Below are positions 16,709 through 24,838 of a stretch of 64,000 bases of DNA, piece by piece; the first letter of the stretch is position 1; the number at the start of each line of letters is the position of its first letter. This DNA comes from JAGOEY01 sp017997515. GTDB taxonomy: Bacteria > Pseudomonadota > Gammaproteobacteria > Burkholderiales > Burkholderiaceae_C. The stretch spans positions 3,100,001 to 3,164,000 of the forward strand of contig CP111109.1 of the NCBI GenBank assembly GCA_026314275.1. The letters run 5' to 3'. The notes below the pieces were generated by a model. The model ran no database searches. It saw nothing but the letters and a program-made list of their open reading frames with translations, and was not told the origin of the DNA. A program made the translations under genes and the position numbers.

Positions 16709-19700
16709 GCGCCGCTGCCTACGAACACAACCACGCCACCGTCAGCCGCGAGGCCTTCTACGCCATCGCCTGTGACCCGCGCCGCAGCGTGGCGGTGGAG
16801 GCCTGTGCTGGTGCGGGCAAAACCTGGATGCTGGTGTCGCGCATCGTGCGGGCCTTGCTCGACGGTTGCCCGGCCCACGAAATCTTGGCCATCACCTTCA
16901 CCAAAAAAGCGGCGGGTGAAATGCGCGCACGCCTGCACGAATGGCTGGCGGAGTTTGCCCAGACACCACTGGAAGATTTGGCGCTGCAGCTGCGGATACG
17001 CGGAATTTCAGACGAAATGATGCTCCAGCGCACGCCGGACCTGCGCAGTGCGCTACAAAGTTTGCAGAAAAATCTGCTGGCCACTGGCCGCCCGGTGCAG
17101 ATCCGCACCTTCCACAGCTGGTTTGCCGCACTGCTGCGCACCGCCCCGCTGGCCGTGCTGCAAAACATGGGACTGCCCACGAACTACGAACTGCTGGAGG
17201 ACGACACCGAAGCCGTTGCCCAGGTTTGGCTGCCGTTTTATGCGGCCGTGCTGGCCGATGCGGGCCTGCAGGCCGACTACCACGCCGTGGTGTCCGCCCA
17301 TGGCCGCGCACAAACCCACAAGGCGCTGGCGGGTGCCTTGTCGCGCCGTGTGGAGTTCACACTCGCCGATGAAGCCGGTGTGGTCGACGCATCGGTGCAG
17401 GCCTGGGATGTGCAGTTCCCCACATTCGCAGGCCACGCCACACCCGCTGCCTGGCTGGTGTCCGACGCACCCCGTGCCCAGTTGCTGGCCGCAGCCCGCG
17501 CGCTGGGGCAGGCCAGCGCCAAGACCTTCTCCGCCAAAGGAGGTGAACTGGAAGTGGCCGTGTCTTTGGCCCACGCCGCAGGCATCTGTGATGCCTTGTT
17601 GACCCAAAAAGGCGAGCCGCGCAAGTTTGGCGAAAAGATTGTCGGCATCGACCAGGTGCGCCTGGCGCAGGACCTGGTGTTGCAGTACAACGCCGCCCAC
17701 ACCCAGCATGAAGCCTGGGACTACCAACAGCGCATGGCGCGGCTCGCACGGGTGCTGGTGGCGCAGTTCGCCAGCCTGAAACGCGCACGCGGTTGGGTGG
17801 ACATGAACGACGTGGAGCGCGCTGCGCAAACCATGCTGTCCGACAGCGTGCTCAGCGGCTGGATGCAGGAGCGGCTGGACGCACGGGTGCGCCACCTGCT
17901 CATCGACGAATTCCAGGACACGAACCCGCTGCAGTGGCAGGCCTTACACGCCTGGCTCAGCGGCTACGCGGGCACGGGCGGCGGGGCGCAGCGCCCCAGC
18001 GTGTTTATCGTGGGCGACCCCAAACAAAGCATCTACCGCTTCCGCCGCGCCGAGCCGCAGGTGTTCCGTGCCGCGCAGGACTTTGTGGTGGACGGGCTGG
18101 GCGGCGACCGGCTCAGCTGCGACCACACGCGGCGCAACGCGCCCGGCATCATCGACGCCGTCAACCAGACCATGTCCGCCGCGCAGGCGGCGGGTGAGTA
18201 CAGCGACTTCCGCACCCACACCACCGAGTCCACCTCACCCGCCGCCGTGTTACGCCTGCCGCAGATCAGCCGTGCGGTGCTGGAGGATTCCGCCGAGGAC
18301 GACGGTGGCGCACTGCTGTCCGACCACGGCACGCTGGCCTGGCGTGACAGCCTGGCCACCCCGCGTGAAGTGCCCGAAGAAACCCTGCGCACCCTCGAAT
18401 GCCGCCAGGCCGCGCAGTGGCTGGTGGCCACCATGGCTCAGCACAGCCTGCTGCCCAAGGACGTGATGGTCTTGTCGCGCCGCCGTGTCAACCTCGGTGT
18501 GATGCGCGACGCGCTGCGTGACCTGCAGGTGGCCGCAGAACAACCCGAAAAAAACGACCTGGGTGACGCACCCGAGGTGCAGGACGTGCTGGCGCTGCTG
18601 GACGTGCTGGTGTCTCCCGCACACGACCTGTCGCTGGCACGGGCGCTGCGCTCGCCGCTGTGGTCACTCAGTGACGATGACCTGGTGCAGATCGCCCTTG
18701 CGCAACGCCGCGTGCGGGCTGCGAACGCTGGCGAGGCTGATTCGTCCTGGTGGGGTTTGCTACAAAATGATGAGCTGCTGCCGCAGCATATACGTGCGCT
18801 AGCGCCTGTTTTGGTGCTGTACAAAAGCTGGGTAGACCAGCTGCCGCCGCACGACGCGCTGGACGCCATCTACCAGCACGGTGACGTGTTGGCACGGTTT
18901 GCCGCCGCTGCGCCCGCCACCCAGCGCCAGGGGGTGCTGGACAACCTGCGCGCCTTGCTGGGTGCGGCGCTGAACCACGCGGGTGGGCGTTATGCCACGC
19001 CGTATGGGTTTGTGCGCGCGCTCAAAGCCGGTGGCACTAAGGCCGGGGCCAGCGTCGCCGAAGATGCCGACGGCGCTGGTGCGGTGCGCCTGCTCACCGT
19101 CCACGGTGCCAAGGGGCTGGAGGCCAAGCTGGTGCTGCTGCTCGACACGGACGGCGCACCCGCCAAATCCGAATCCATGGGGGTACTGGTGGACTGGCCC
19201 GGTGAGTCTGCCGCGCCCGAACGGTTTTTGTTCCTGGTGCGTGAAACCAACCCGCCTGCCTGCGCGGCAGAAGCGCTGCAGACCGAACAAGCCGCGCGCC
19301 AGCGGGAAGAGCTGAACGGCCTGTATGTCGCCATGACCCGCGCCGCGCGCCAGCTGGTACTGTCGTCGGTCGAGCCCCACCGGGCCAACCCCGGCAGCTG
19401 GTGGCAGCGGGTGCAGGCGCTGTGTACGCCGGTGGAAGCGGCAGAGGTGGTGGCGCTGTCGGCGCAGCAGGCCGCCGAGCCCGAGGCCCCGTTTGTGCTG
19501 AAAATACTGCCAAATAGGCCTCTGGCGCCCGCTGGTAGTACGGTGATAGCTATCAAAAACGAGGCATCCAAGAGTCCCGAGCTTGCTGCGACCCCACCAT
19601 CCCCCGAGTCGCTTGTCGGCCAGGCCATGCACCGCCTGCTGGAATGGGCCCCGCTGGGTGCCTCCGCCGCCGACCACTGCGCCGCAGGCCGCGCCGCCGT

Positions 19701-20067
19701 CGCCCGCGAATTTGCGCTGGGTGATGCCCAGGCCACACTGGCCGCCACCATGGCCCAGCGTATTCTCGAAGGGGCCGGGGCCTGGGCCTGGCAGGCCGAC
19801 CGCGTGGACTGGGTTGGCAACGAAGTGGCTTTGGTGGCCAGCGGCGCGCTGGTGCGCCTGGACCGCCTGGTGCGCCGCGCCGACACCGGGGAGTGGTGGG
19901 TGCTCGACTACAAGTCCGCAGCCCAGCCGCAGCGCCAGCAGGCTCTGCGCGCGCAACTCCACACCTACCGCCAGGCCGTGCAAGCACTGGAGCCCGGCTC
20001 GGTGGTGCGCGCCGCCTTTCTGACAGGGCAGGGGGAACTGGAAGAGTTGGAGATGATTTCGCCATAG
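16705..20067 (+). CDS. UvrD/RecB-family helicase-nuclease, AddA-like subunit
   Basis: This is a superfamily 1A helicase with a C-terminal nuclease domain, 1120 residues. The helicase motifs are Walker A VEACAGAGKTWML, motif Ia AITFTKKAAGEMRARL, motif II LLIDEFQDTNPLQWQAL, motif III VFIVGDPKQSIYRFRRAE, motif V LTVHGAKGLEAKLVLLLD and motif VI LYVAMTRAARQLVL. The nuclease core is DRLVRRADTGEWWVLDYKSA followed by QLHTYRQAV. The ATG at 16705 overlaps the AddB-like stop, so synthesis is coupled. Two dispersed repeats lie in frame inside the gene (residues about 686-704 and 936-952), both in probable linkers. Confidence 0.85.
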   Translation: MSAAAYEHNHATVSREAFYAIACDPRRSVAVEACAGAGKTWMLVSRIVRALLDGCPAHEILAITFTKKAAGEMRARLHEWLAEFAQTPLEDLALQLRIRGISDEMMLQRTPDLRSALQSLQKNLLATGRPVQIRTFHSWFAALLRTAPLAVLQNMGLPTNYELLEDDTEAVAQVWLPFYAAVLADAGLQADYHAVVSAHGRAQTHKALAGALSRRVEFTLADEAGVVDASVQAWDVQFPTFAGHATPAAWLVSDAPRAQLLAAARALGQASAKTFSAKGGELEVAVSLAHAAGICDALLTQKGEPRKFGEKIVGIDQVRLAQDLVLQYNAAHTQHEAWDYQQRMARLARVLVAQFASLKRARGWVDMNDVERAAQTMLSDSVLSGWMQERLDARVRHLLIDEFQDTNPLQWQALHAWLSGYAGTGGGAQRPSVFIVGDPKQSIYRFRRAEPQVFRAAQDFVVDGLGGDRLSCDHTRRNAPGIIDAVNQTMSAAQAAGEYSDFRTHTTESTSPAAVLRLPQISRAVLEDSAEDDGGALLSDHGTLAWRDSLATPREVPEETLRTLECRQAAQWLVATMAQHSLLPKDVMVLSRRRVNLGVMRDALRDLQVAAEQPEKNDLGDAPEVQDVLALLDVLVSPAHDLSLARALRSPLWSLSDDDLVQIALAQRRVRAANAGEADSSWWGLLQNDELLPQHIRALAPVLVLYKSWVDQLPPHDALDAIYQHGDVLARFAAAAPATQRQGVLDNLRALLGAALNHAGGRYATPYGFVRALKAGGTKAGASVAEDADGAGAVRLLTVHGAKGLEAKLVLLLDTDGAPAKSESMGVLVDWPGESAAPERFLFLVRETNPPACAAEALQTEQAARQREELNGLYVAMTRAARQLVLSSVEPHRANPGSWWQRVQALCTPVEAAEVVALSAQQAAEPEAPFVLKILPNRPLAPAGSTVIAIKNEASKSPELAATPPSPESLVGQAMHRLLEWAPLGASAADHCAAGRAAVAREFALGDAQATLAATMAQRILEGAGAWAWQADRVDWVGNEVALVASGALVRLDRLVRRADTGEWWVLDYKSAAQPQRQQALRAQLHTYRQAVQALEPGSVVRAAFLTGQGELEELEMISP
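18759..18815 (+). repeat. Dispersed ~55-bp repeat, copy B (inside addA-like gene)
   Basis: The sequence TGCTACAAAATGATGAGCTG, a variable middle, then GTGCGCTAGCGCCTGTTTTGG matches the repeat family in direct orientation. It is read through in frame as a linker-like segment (NDELLPQHIRALAPV). Confidence 0.6.
19509..19560 (-). repeat. Dispersed ~55-bp repeat, copy C (inside addA-like gene)
   Basis: On the minus strand this reads TTTTTGATAGCTATC, a variable middle, then GGGCGCCAGAGGCCTATTTG. It is in frame in the addA-like gene and encodes a low-complexity linker just before the nuclease domain (NRPLAPAGSTVIAIKN). Confidence 0.65.
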
Positions 20068-20096
20068 CCTGAAGCGGCTGCGGCGCACGCCGTCCC

Positions 20097-20196
20097 ATTC
20101 CAGAGATACCGCGGATCTGGCTCAGCCAGTCCGCTGGTATCGCCCCCTGCAAGGGGGTTGGCGCAGCGACACGCAGTGCGCGCAGCCTGGGGGTGT
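20097..20196 (+). repeat. Intergenic three-hairpin repeat, copy 1
   Basis: This ~100-base element has three potential hairpins: GCGGA-TCTGGC / GCCAG-TCCGC, the palindrome CCCCCTGCAAGGGGG, and a GCGCAG...CGCGC arm ending in AGCCTGGGGGTG. Relatives occur at 22283, 22414, 24839 and 26189 in both orientations. Confidence 0.75.
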
Positions 20197-20212
20197 GCAA
20201 CAACCTCTGCCC

Positions 20213-20690
20213 GTTTTATGGGCACGGCAACAAAATCCCTGTGCTGGCAAGCACTTGGCGCACTATTCCTGTGCCCATCCCCAAAGTTACCCACATGTCT
20301 GCGGGATAACCCTTGGGTTCGGTGCAAAGTGTGTGACCAAGCAGGCCCCAAAATCCCATTTCAGGCCGAAAAACGGCGGTTTATCCCATTTGCCTGTTTT
20401 TTAGGCGGCGTAACAAATCCGAGTCCTGGCAAGCACTTGCCGCACTCTCCAGGGTGTCATCCCCAAACTTACCCACACTTCACAGGGACAAAAAACGGGC
20501 TGTGGGCAACGTGTGCTGCTCTGCCCACAAAAATGCCTTTTTAAGCCCTCAAAAGCGTGTTTTACCCCTGTTGCCTGTTTTTTAAGCGGCATCAAAAAGT
20601 CCAATGGTGGCAAGCACTTGGCGACCTCTGCGGGGTGCCATCCCCAAACTTACCCACACTGGCGCGGGACAACTTGGCCGGCTGTGGCCA
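20213..20690 (+). repeat. Three tandem ~182-bp intergenic repeats with DnaA-box-like motifs
   Basis: The block TGGCAAGCACTTG followed by C/ATCCCCAAA(C/G)TTACCCACA occurs three times, with TGGCAAGCACTT at 20245, 20427 and 20608 (spacing 182 and 181). The TTACCCACA motifs are at 20287-20295, 20469-20477 and 20650-20658. TTACCCACA is one base from the DnaA box TTATCCACA. Between them are A/T-rich tracts such as GGCGGTTTATCCCATTTGCC and a divergent TGTGGGCAA at 20501-20509. No gene is evident in the 694 bases between the flanking genes. Confidence 0.75.
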
Positions 20691-20761
20691 GGCCCCACAT
20701 TGGGGCGATGCCTAAGATCGTGAACACGTTCTAACGGGGGGACAATCTCCCCATTGCTGCA

Positions 20762-22126
20762 ATGGATCGAATCGGAATGAACAAAGTTATCGTGATTGGT
20801 GCGGGCCCCGCAGGCCTGATGGCCGCCGAAGTGCTGGCCACCGCAGGGGCCGAGGTGCATGTGTTTGACGCCATGCCCTCGGCCGGGCGCAAATTCCTGC
20901 TCGCAGGCAAGGGCGGGCTGAATTTGACCCACTCCGACCCGGCCGACGTTTTTGTGACGCGTTACGGCGCACGTGCCGGGGCGCTGGCTCCGCTGCTGTC
21001 CACCTTTGGTGCGGAGCAATTACGCGCCTGGGCCCAAGGTTTGGGTGTCGAGACGTTTGTGGGCACGTCTGGCCGGGTCTTCCCCGCCGACCTGAAAGCC
21101 GCGCCGCTGCTGCGCGCCTGGCTGCAGCGGCTGCGGGGGGCAGGTGTGCAGTTTCACACCCGGCACCGCTGGCTGGGCTGGGCCGACGCCCCCGCCGCTG
21201 GGGCGCACACGCTGCGCTTCGACACACCCGACGGTGAGGTGGCTGTGCAAGGCCGGGCCGTGGTGCTGGCGCTGGGTGGTGCCAGTTGGCCCCAGCTTGG
21301 CTCCAACGGCGCCTGGGTGCCGCTGCTGGAGGCGCAAGCTGTGCCGGTTATGCCGCTGCAGTCGTCCAACTGCGGCTTTGACGTCGCTCTGGACCCTGCT
21401 GTGCAGGCACCGCAGCAAGACGGTGTGCCCGTAGAAACCCGCCGCGCCTTTTTGCAAGAGCTGCTGGGCCAGGGGCCTGCGCCTGTGCTGGGCTGGACGC
21501 CGCACTTCAGCAGCCGTTTTGCCGGCCAGCCCTTCAAGTCGGTGGCCATCGGTTTCACCAACAGCCAGGGCCAGACGTTCCAGCGCCGGGGTGAATTTGT
21601 GGCCACGGCGCAGGGTGTGGAGGGCAGTCTGGTGTATGCCGTGTCTGCACTGCTGCGCGACGAGATTGCCGCCCATGGCAGTGCCACCTTCACACTCGAC
21701 CTGCTGCCCGACAAAACCCCCGAGCGCGTGCTGAATGAGGTGCGCCACCCGCGCGGCGCCCGTTCACTCACCAGCCACCTCAAAAGCCGCTTGGGCCTTG
21801 ACGGTATCAAGGCCGCCATCCTGTACGAGGTGCTGGGCAAAGACGGCATACAAGACCTCGACCGCCTGGCCGCCACCATCAAGGCGCTGCCCATCCGTGT
21901 GGTGGCTGCGCGCCCGGTTGCAGAGGCCATCAGCACCGCAGGCGGCGTGCCGTTCGAGGCGCTGGACGCCAACGGCATGCTGGTGCCCCTGCCGGGCGTC
22001 TGGTGCGCCGGAGAAATGCTCGACTGGGAGGCGCCCACGGGTGGTTATTTGCTGACCGCCTGTTTTGCCACGGGCCACGCAGCGGGGCAGGGTGTGCTGC
22101 GGTATCTGGGCTTGGCGCAGACCTAA
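20762..22126 (+). CDS. NAD(P)/FAD-dependent oxidoreductase, HI0933/BaiN-like (TIGR03862 type)
   Basis: This flavoprotein has an N-terminal Rossmann FAD-binding motif VIVIGAGPAGLMAAEVLA and the family hallmark SAGRKFLLAGKGGLNLTHS, plus a second nucleotide-contact segment AVVLALGGASWPQLGSNG and a C-terminal GVWCAGEMLDWEAPTGGYLLT FAD motif. These are typical of the HI0933-like group, whose cellular function is poorly defined. An in-frame ATG at 20777 (MNKVIVIGAG) is an equally plausible start. A bidirectional terminator follows. Confidence 0.86.
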   Translation: MDRIGMNKVIVIGAGPAGLMAAEVLATAGAEVHVFDAMPSAGRKFLLAGKGGLNLTHSDPADVFVTRYGARAGALAPLLSTFGAEQLRAWAQGLGVETFVGTSGRVFPADLKAAPLLRAWLQRLRGAGVQFHTRHRWLGWADAPAAGAHTLRFDTPDGEVAVQGRAVVLALGGASWPQLGSNGAWVPLLEAQAVPVMPLQSSNCGFDVALDPAVQAPQQDGVPVETRRAFLQELLGQGPAPVLGWTPHFSSRFAGQPFKSVAIGFTNSQGQTFQRRGEFVATAQGVEGSLVYAVSALLRDEIAAHGSATFTLDLLPDKTPERVLNEVRHPRGARSLTSHLKSRLGLDGIKAAILYEVLGKDGIQDLDRLAATIKALPIRVVAARPVAEAISTAGGVPFEALDANGMLVPLPGVWCAGEMLDWEAPTGGYLLTACFATGHAAGQGVLRYLGLAQT

Positions 22127-22130
22127 AAAG

Positions 22131-22166
22131 AAAAAACCGCAGAGGCCAATGCCGCTGCGGTTTTTT
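22131..22166. terminator. Bidirectional terminator shared by the flavoprotein gene and ffs
   Basis: The stem CCGCAG / CTGCGG is preceded by A6 and followed by T6. On the plus strand it closes the flavoprotein transcript; on the minus strand it lies directly after the 3' end of the SRP RNA. Confidence 0.85.
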
Positions 22167-22177
22167 GGAAGAGGTTG

Positions 22178-22271
22178 ACGAGCCTTACCCCCGGCACTGG
22201 CTCCACAGTTAGGGCTGCTTGGTTCCCCACCTGACCCGGTTGGCCGCTTCACCATGCGGGGAGGCCCGTCG
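22178..22271 (-). ncRNA. ffs: 4.5S signal recognition particle RNA
   Basis: On the minus strand the sequence contains the SRP RNA apical signature GGGTCAGGTGGGGAACCAAG followed by CAGCCC, with a long closing helix between GGGCCTCCCCG at the 5' end and CGGGGGTAAGGCTC at the 3' end. This is the Ffh-binding hairpin of bacterial small SRP RNA, which targets membrane proteins co-translationally. A TACAAT -10 element lies at 22283-22278, and the shared terminator at 22131-22166 closes it. The exact ends are estimated from the helix. Confidence 0.88.
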
Positions 22272-22282
22272 GGCTAGATTGT

Positions 22283-22380
22283 ACCCCCAGGCTTCGCGGA
22301 CTTCGTTCCGCTGCGCCAACCCCCTTGCAGGGGGCGACGCCAGTGGCCCGGCAGAGCCGGTTCCACGGCGTCTGCTGGGA
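22283..22380 (-). repeat. Intergenic three-hairpin repeat, copy 2 (inverted)
   Basis: It begins ACCCCCAGGCTTCGCGGACT and continues through CCCCCTTGCAGGGGG to a CCGGC-TCT-GCCGG hairpin arm. This is the reverse orientation of the element at 20097. Its outer end abuts the ffs -10 element. Confidence 0.7.
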
Positions 22381-22413
22381 AATACCCGACCCCTCGCGGC
22401 GCGTGCTGACTTT

Positions 22414-22505
22414 TTCAGCAGGCACCGCAGATCTGGCTTTGCCAGTCTGCTGGTGTCGCCCCCTGCAAGGGGGGAGGCGAGAGCGAAGCGAAGCCTGGGG
22501 GTGTG
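22414..22505 (+). repeat. Intergenic three-hairpin repeat, copy 3
   Basis: GCAGA-TCTGGC / GCCAG-TCTGC hairpin, then CCCCCTGCAAGGGGGG and the AGCCTGGGGGTG end, in direct orientation 14 bases upstream of the dnaX ATG. Together with copy 2 it forms a head-to-head pair. Confidence 0.75.
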
Positions 22506-22518
22506 CCAAAATCCCTCC

Positions 22519-23682
22519 ATGTCCTACCTCGTGCTTGCCCGCAAATACCGCCCCCGCAATTTCACCGAAATGGTGGGCCAGCAGCATGTGGTGCAGGCGC
22601 TGACCAATGCGCTGACGACGCAGCGGCTGCACCATGCATATCTGTTCACGGGTACGCGGGGCGTGGGCAAGACGACGGTGTCGCGCATTCTGGCCAAGTC
22701 GCTCAACTGTGTGGGCGCGGACGGGCAGGGCGGCATTACCGCCACGCCGTGTGGGGTGTGCCATGCGTGCCAGGACATCGACAGTGGCCGGTTTGTGGAC
22801 TACACCGAGCTGGACGCCGCGTCGAACCGGGGCGTGGACGAGGTGCAGAGCCTGCTGGAGCAGGCGGTGTACAAACCCGTGCAGGGCCGCTTCAAGGTCT
22901 TCATGATCGACGAAGTGCACATGCTGACCAACACCGCGTTTAACGCGATGCTGAAGACGCTCGAAGAGCCCCCTGAATACCTGAAGTTTGTGCTGGCCAC
23001 GACCGACCCACAGAAGGTACCCGTTACCGTGTTGTCGCGCTGCCTGCAGTTCAACCTGCGGCCGATGGCCCCAGAGACGGTGCTAGAGCATCTGACCCAT
23101 GTGCTGCAGCTGGAGAACGTGCCCGCCGAGCCCCAGGCGCTGCGCCTGCTGGCGCGGGCCGCACGGGGCTCGATGCGTGATGCGCTGTCGCTGACGGACC
23201 AGGCCATTGCGTTTGCCGGATCGGTCGAGGGAGGCGCGCTGCAAGAGGCCGCTGTGCGCCAGATGCTGGGCAGTGTGGACCGCTCTTATGCGTTCCGCCT
23301 GATTGGTGCGCTGGCCCAAGGGGATGGCCGCACGGTGGTGGAAACGTCAGAAGCCCTGCGGCTGAATGGCATGTCCGCAGCGTCCACGCTGGAAGAAATG
23401 AGCGCCGTGTTGCAGCGGATGGCGGTGCTGCAGGCCGTGCCGGGCATGGCCAACGCTGGCGCGGACGACGACTCTGAAGTGGCGGAAACCGCGCGCCTGG
23501 CCGGGGTGATGCCCGCCGACGAAACCCAGTTGCTCTACAGCATGTGCCTGCATGGCCGCGCCGAGCTGGGCCTGGCCCCAGACGAATACGCCGCGCTGAC
23601 GATGGTGCTGCTGCGGCTGCTGGCGTTCAAGCCCGCTTCTGCATCTGGCACAGCGCCAGCAGCGGAAAAAAACTCTGAATGA
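22519..23682 (+). CDS. dnaX: DNA polymerase III subunit gamma (dnaX zero-frame product)
   Basis: This is a clamp-loader ATPase of the DNA polymerase III holoenzyme. It starts at MSYLVLARKYRPRNFTEMVG and has Walker A GTRGVGKTT, the zinc-module cysteines (LNC...CGVCHAC), Walker B FMIDEVHML, and the sensor/arginine finger LSRCLQF. Domain III follows to LLRLLAFKP. The zero frame ends at residue 387 with AAEKNSE, just after an A7 run at 23666-23672. The domain that binds the polymerase and helicase continues in the +1 frame to 24469. An ancestral A6 run would read through as AEKTLNEPAAR, so this gene is either slippage-decoded or frameshifted. Confidence 0.93.
   Translation: MSYLVLARKYRPRNFTEMVGQQHVVQALTNALTTQRLHHAYLFTGTRGVGKTTVSRILAKSLNCVGADGQGGITATPCGVCHACQDIDSGRFVDYTELDAASNRGVDEVQSLLEQAVYKPVQGRFKVFMIDEVHMLTNTAFNAMLKTLEEPPEYLKFVLATTDPQKVPVTVLSRCLQFNLRPMAPETVLEHLTHVLQLENVPAEPQALRLLARAARGSMRDALSLTDQAIAFAGSVEGGALQEAAVRQMLGSVDRSYAFRLIGALAQGDGRTVVETSEALRLNGMSAASTLEEMSAVLQRMAVLQAVPGMANAGADDDSEVAETARLAGVMPADETQLLYSMCLHGRAELGLAPDEYAALTMVLLRLLAFKPASASGTAPAAEKNSE
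23666..23672 (+). other. A7 slippage/frameshift site in dnaX
   Basis: Seven consecutive A residues sit in GCG GAA AAA AAC. Loss of one A (polymerase slippage, a +1 shift, or correction of an indel) joins the ATPase domains to the tau C-terminus. A -1 shift on the heptamer A-AAA-AAC leads to an immediate CTC-TGA stop, so it would give only another gamma-like product. Confidence 0.7.
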
Positions 23683-24469
23683 ACCCGCCGCCCGGATTGC
23701 TGCGCCCATAACACCTCCAGCGCCTCCAACGCCTCCAGTGGCTGCTGTACCTGTGCCTTCGCCGCCTGTGCGGACGACTGTGGTACCGCCAGCGCCGGAG
23801 CTGGTTGCACCCCCTGCAGTGGCCCGGTCCGCGCCGCCGCCGCCCTGGGATGCGCTGCCAGAGGCCCCCTTGGTCGCAGAGCCTGCACCCGCTTCCGACG
23901 CGCATTTTAATGAATCAAAAGTGCCTGCAGCGCACGAACAGCCTGCGCAAGCAGCTACGAATATCGTAGCAATCCCCGTGCGTGTGCAGTCCGAGCCCGG
24001 CGAACGCCTGCAGCCCCGCCCTGATGCCCATGCGAGCGCTCGCGCCATCGCCCATGATGTGGTCGCGACCGAAGAAGGCGACATCTGGCACGCGGCGGTG
24101 CAGCAACTGGCTGCCGACGGCACCATCACAGCGCTGGTGCGTGAGCTGGCCTTGCAGTCGCAGCTGGTGGCACGTGACGGCAGCCACTGGATGCTGCGTG
24201 TGGAGCGTGAGTCGCTGAACCAGCCCGTGGCCCGCGAACGGCTGCGTGTGGCGCTGGAATCGGTGGGGCACGCCAGCCAGATCACCGTCGAGGTGGGTGT
24301 TGTGAGCGACAGCCCGGCACGGCGCAACGCGGTGGCTGCAGCAGAGCGCCAGCAGGCCGCCGAAGAGATCGTGCGCAACGACCCGTTTGTGCAGTCCATG
24401 GTGCGTGACTTTGGCGCGAGAATCGTGCCCGGTAGCATTCAGCCTGTGCAGGACGCTTCATCCATTTAA
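23672..24469 (+). CDS. dnaX: dnaX tau-specific C-terminal part in the +1 frame
   Basis: The +1 frame is open from the A7 run to TAA at 24467-24469. It encodes a Pro/Ala-rich linker of about 110 residues and then a folded domain, starting EEGDIWHAAVQQLAADGTI with LVRELALQSQLVARDGSHW and FGARIVPGSIQPV near the end. This matches domain V of tau, which contacts DNA polymerase alpha. It has no plausible own ribosome site or start at its beginning, so it should be made only as a fusion with the upstream frame. A dispersed repeat (23914-23975) lies within the linker. ybaB follows 30 bases later. Confidence 0.8.
   Translation, partial: TLNEPAARIAAPITPPAPPTPPVAAVPVPSPPVRTTVVPPAPELVAPPAVARSAPPPPWDALPEAPLVAEPAPASDAHFNESKVPAAHEQPAQAATNIVAIPVRVQSEPGERLQPRPDAHASARAIAHDVVATEEGDIWHAAVQQLAADGTITALVRELALQSQLVARDGSHWMLRVERESLNQPVARERLRVALESVGHASQITVEVGVVSDSPARRNAVAAAERQQAAEEIVRNDPFVQSMVRDFGARIVPGSIQPVQDASSI
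23914..23975 (-). repeat. Dispersed ~55-bp repeat, copy D (inside dnaX tau linker)
   Basis: On the minus strand: TTGCTACGATATTCGTAGCT, then GCTTGCGC, a spacer, GTGCGCTGCAGGCACTTTTG. It is in frame in the tau linker and encodes FNESKVPAAHEQPAQAATN. Confidence 0.65.
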
Positions 24470-24499
24470 CCAACCAATCCATCAAGAGAAAGACACCCC

Positions 24500-24832
24500 A
24501 TGTTCAACAAAGGACAACTCGCAGGCCTCATGAAACAGGCGCAGACGATGCAGGACAACCTGAAGAAGGCCCAGGACGAGCTGGCATTCATCGAGGTTGA
24601 AGGTGAGTCTGGTGCAGGTCTGGTCAAGGTGCTGATGACCTGCAAACACGACGTCAAACGCGTCACCATCGACCCCAGCCTGCTGGCGGAAGACAAGGAC
24701 ATGCTGGAAGACCTGGTGGCCGCCGCGTTTAACGCCGCCGTGCGCAAGGCCGAAGACACCAGCCAGGAGAAGATGGCCAAGATCAGTGCGGGAATGCCCG
24801 GTCTGCCTGGTGGCATGAAATTCCCGTTTTGA
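24500..24832 (+). CDS. YbaB/EbfC family nucleoid-associated protein
   Basis: This is a small DNA-binding protein that forms a tweezer-like dimer. It has 110 residues with the family's N-terminal helix (MFNKGQLAGLMKQAQTMQDN), the central beta-sheet with VKVLMTCKHDVKRVTIDPSL and the C-terminal helix (DLVAAAFNAAVRKAEDTSQE), ending in a Gly/Pro-rich MPGLPGG tail. Its position between dnaX and recR is the widely conserved order. A purine-rich site (AAGAGAAAG) precedes the ATG. Confidence 0.95.
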   Translation: MFNKGQLAGLMKQAQTMQDNLKKAQDELAFIEVEGESGAGLVKVLMTCKHDVKRVTIDPSLLAEDKDMLEDLVAAAFNAAVRKAEDTSQEKMAKISAGMPGLPGGMKFPF

Positions 24833-24838
24833 TGGAAC

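Noticed and set aside
20213..20690. CRISPR array
   Set aside because: Units are ~182 bp and tandem without constant short repeats and unique spacers, and no cas genes are present.
23666..23682. Programmed -1 frameshift at A-AAA-AAC in dnaX that yields tau
   Set aside because: The heptamer is in the right phase, but a -1 shift reads CTC then TGA, so it cannot reach the tau domain; only a +1 shift or loss of one A can.
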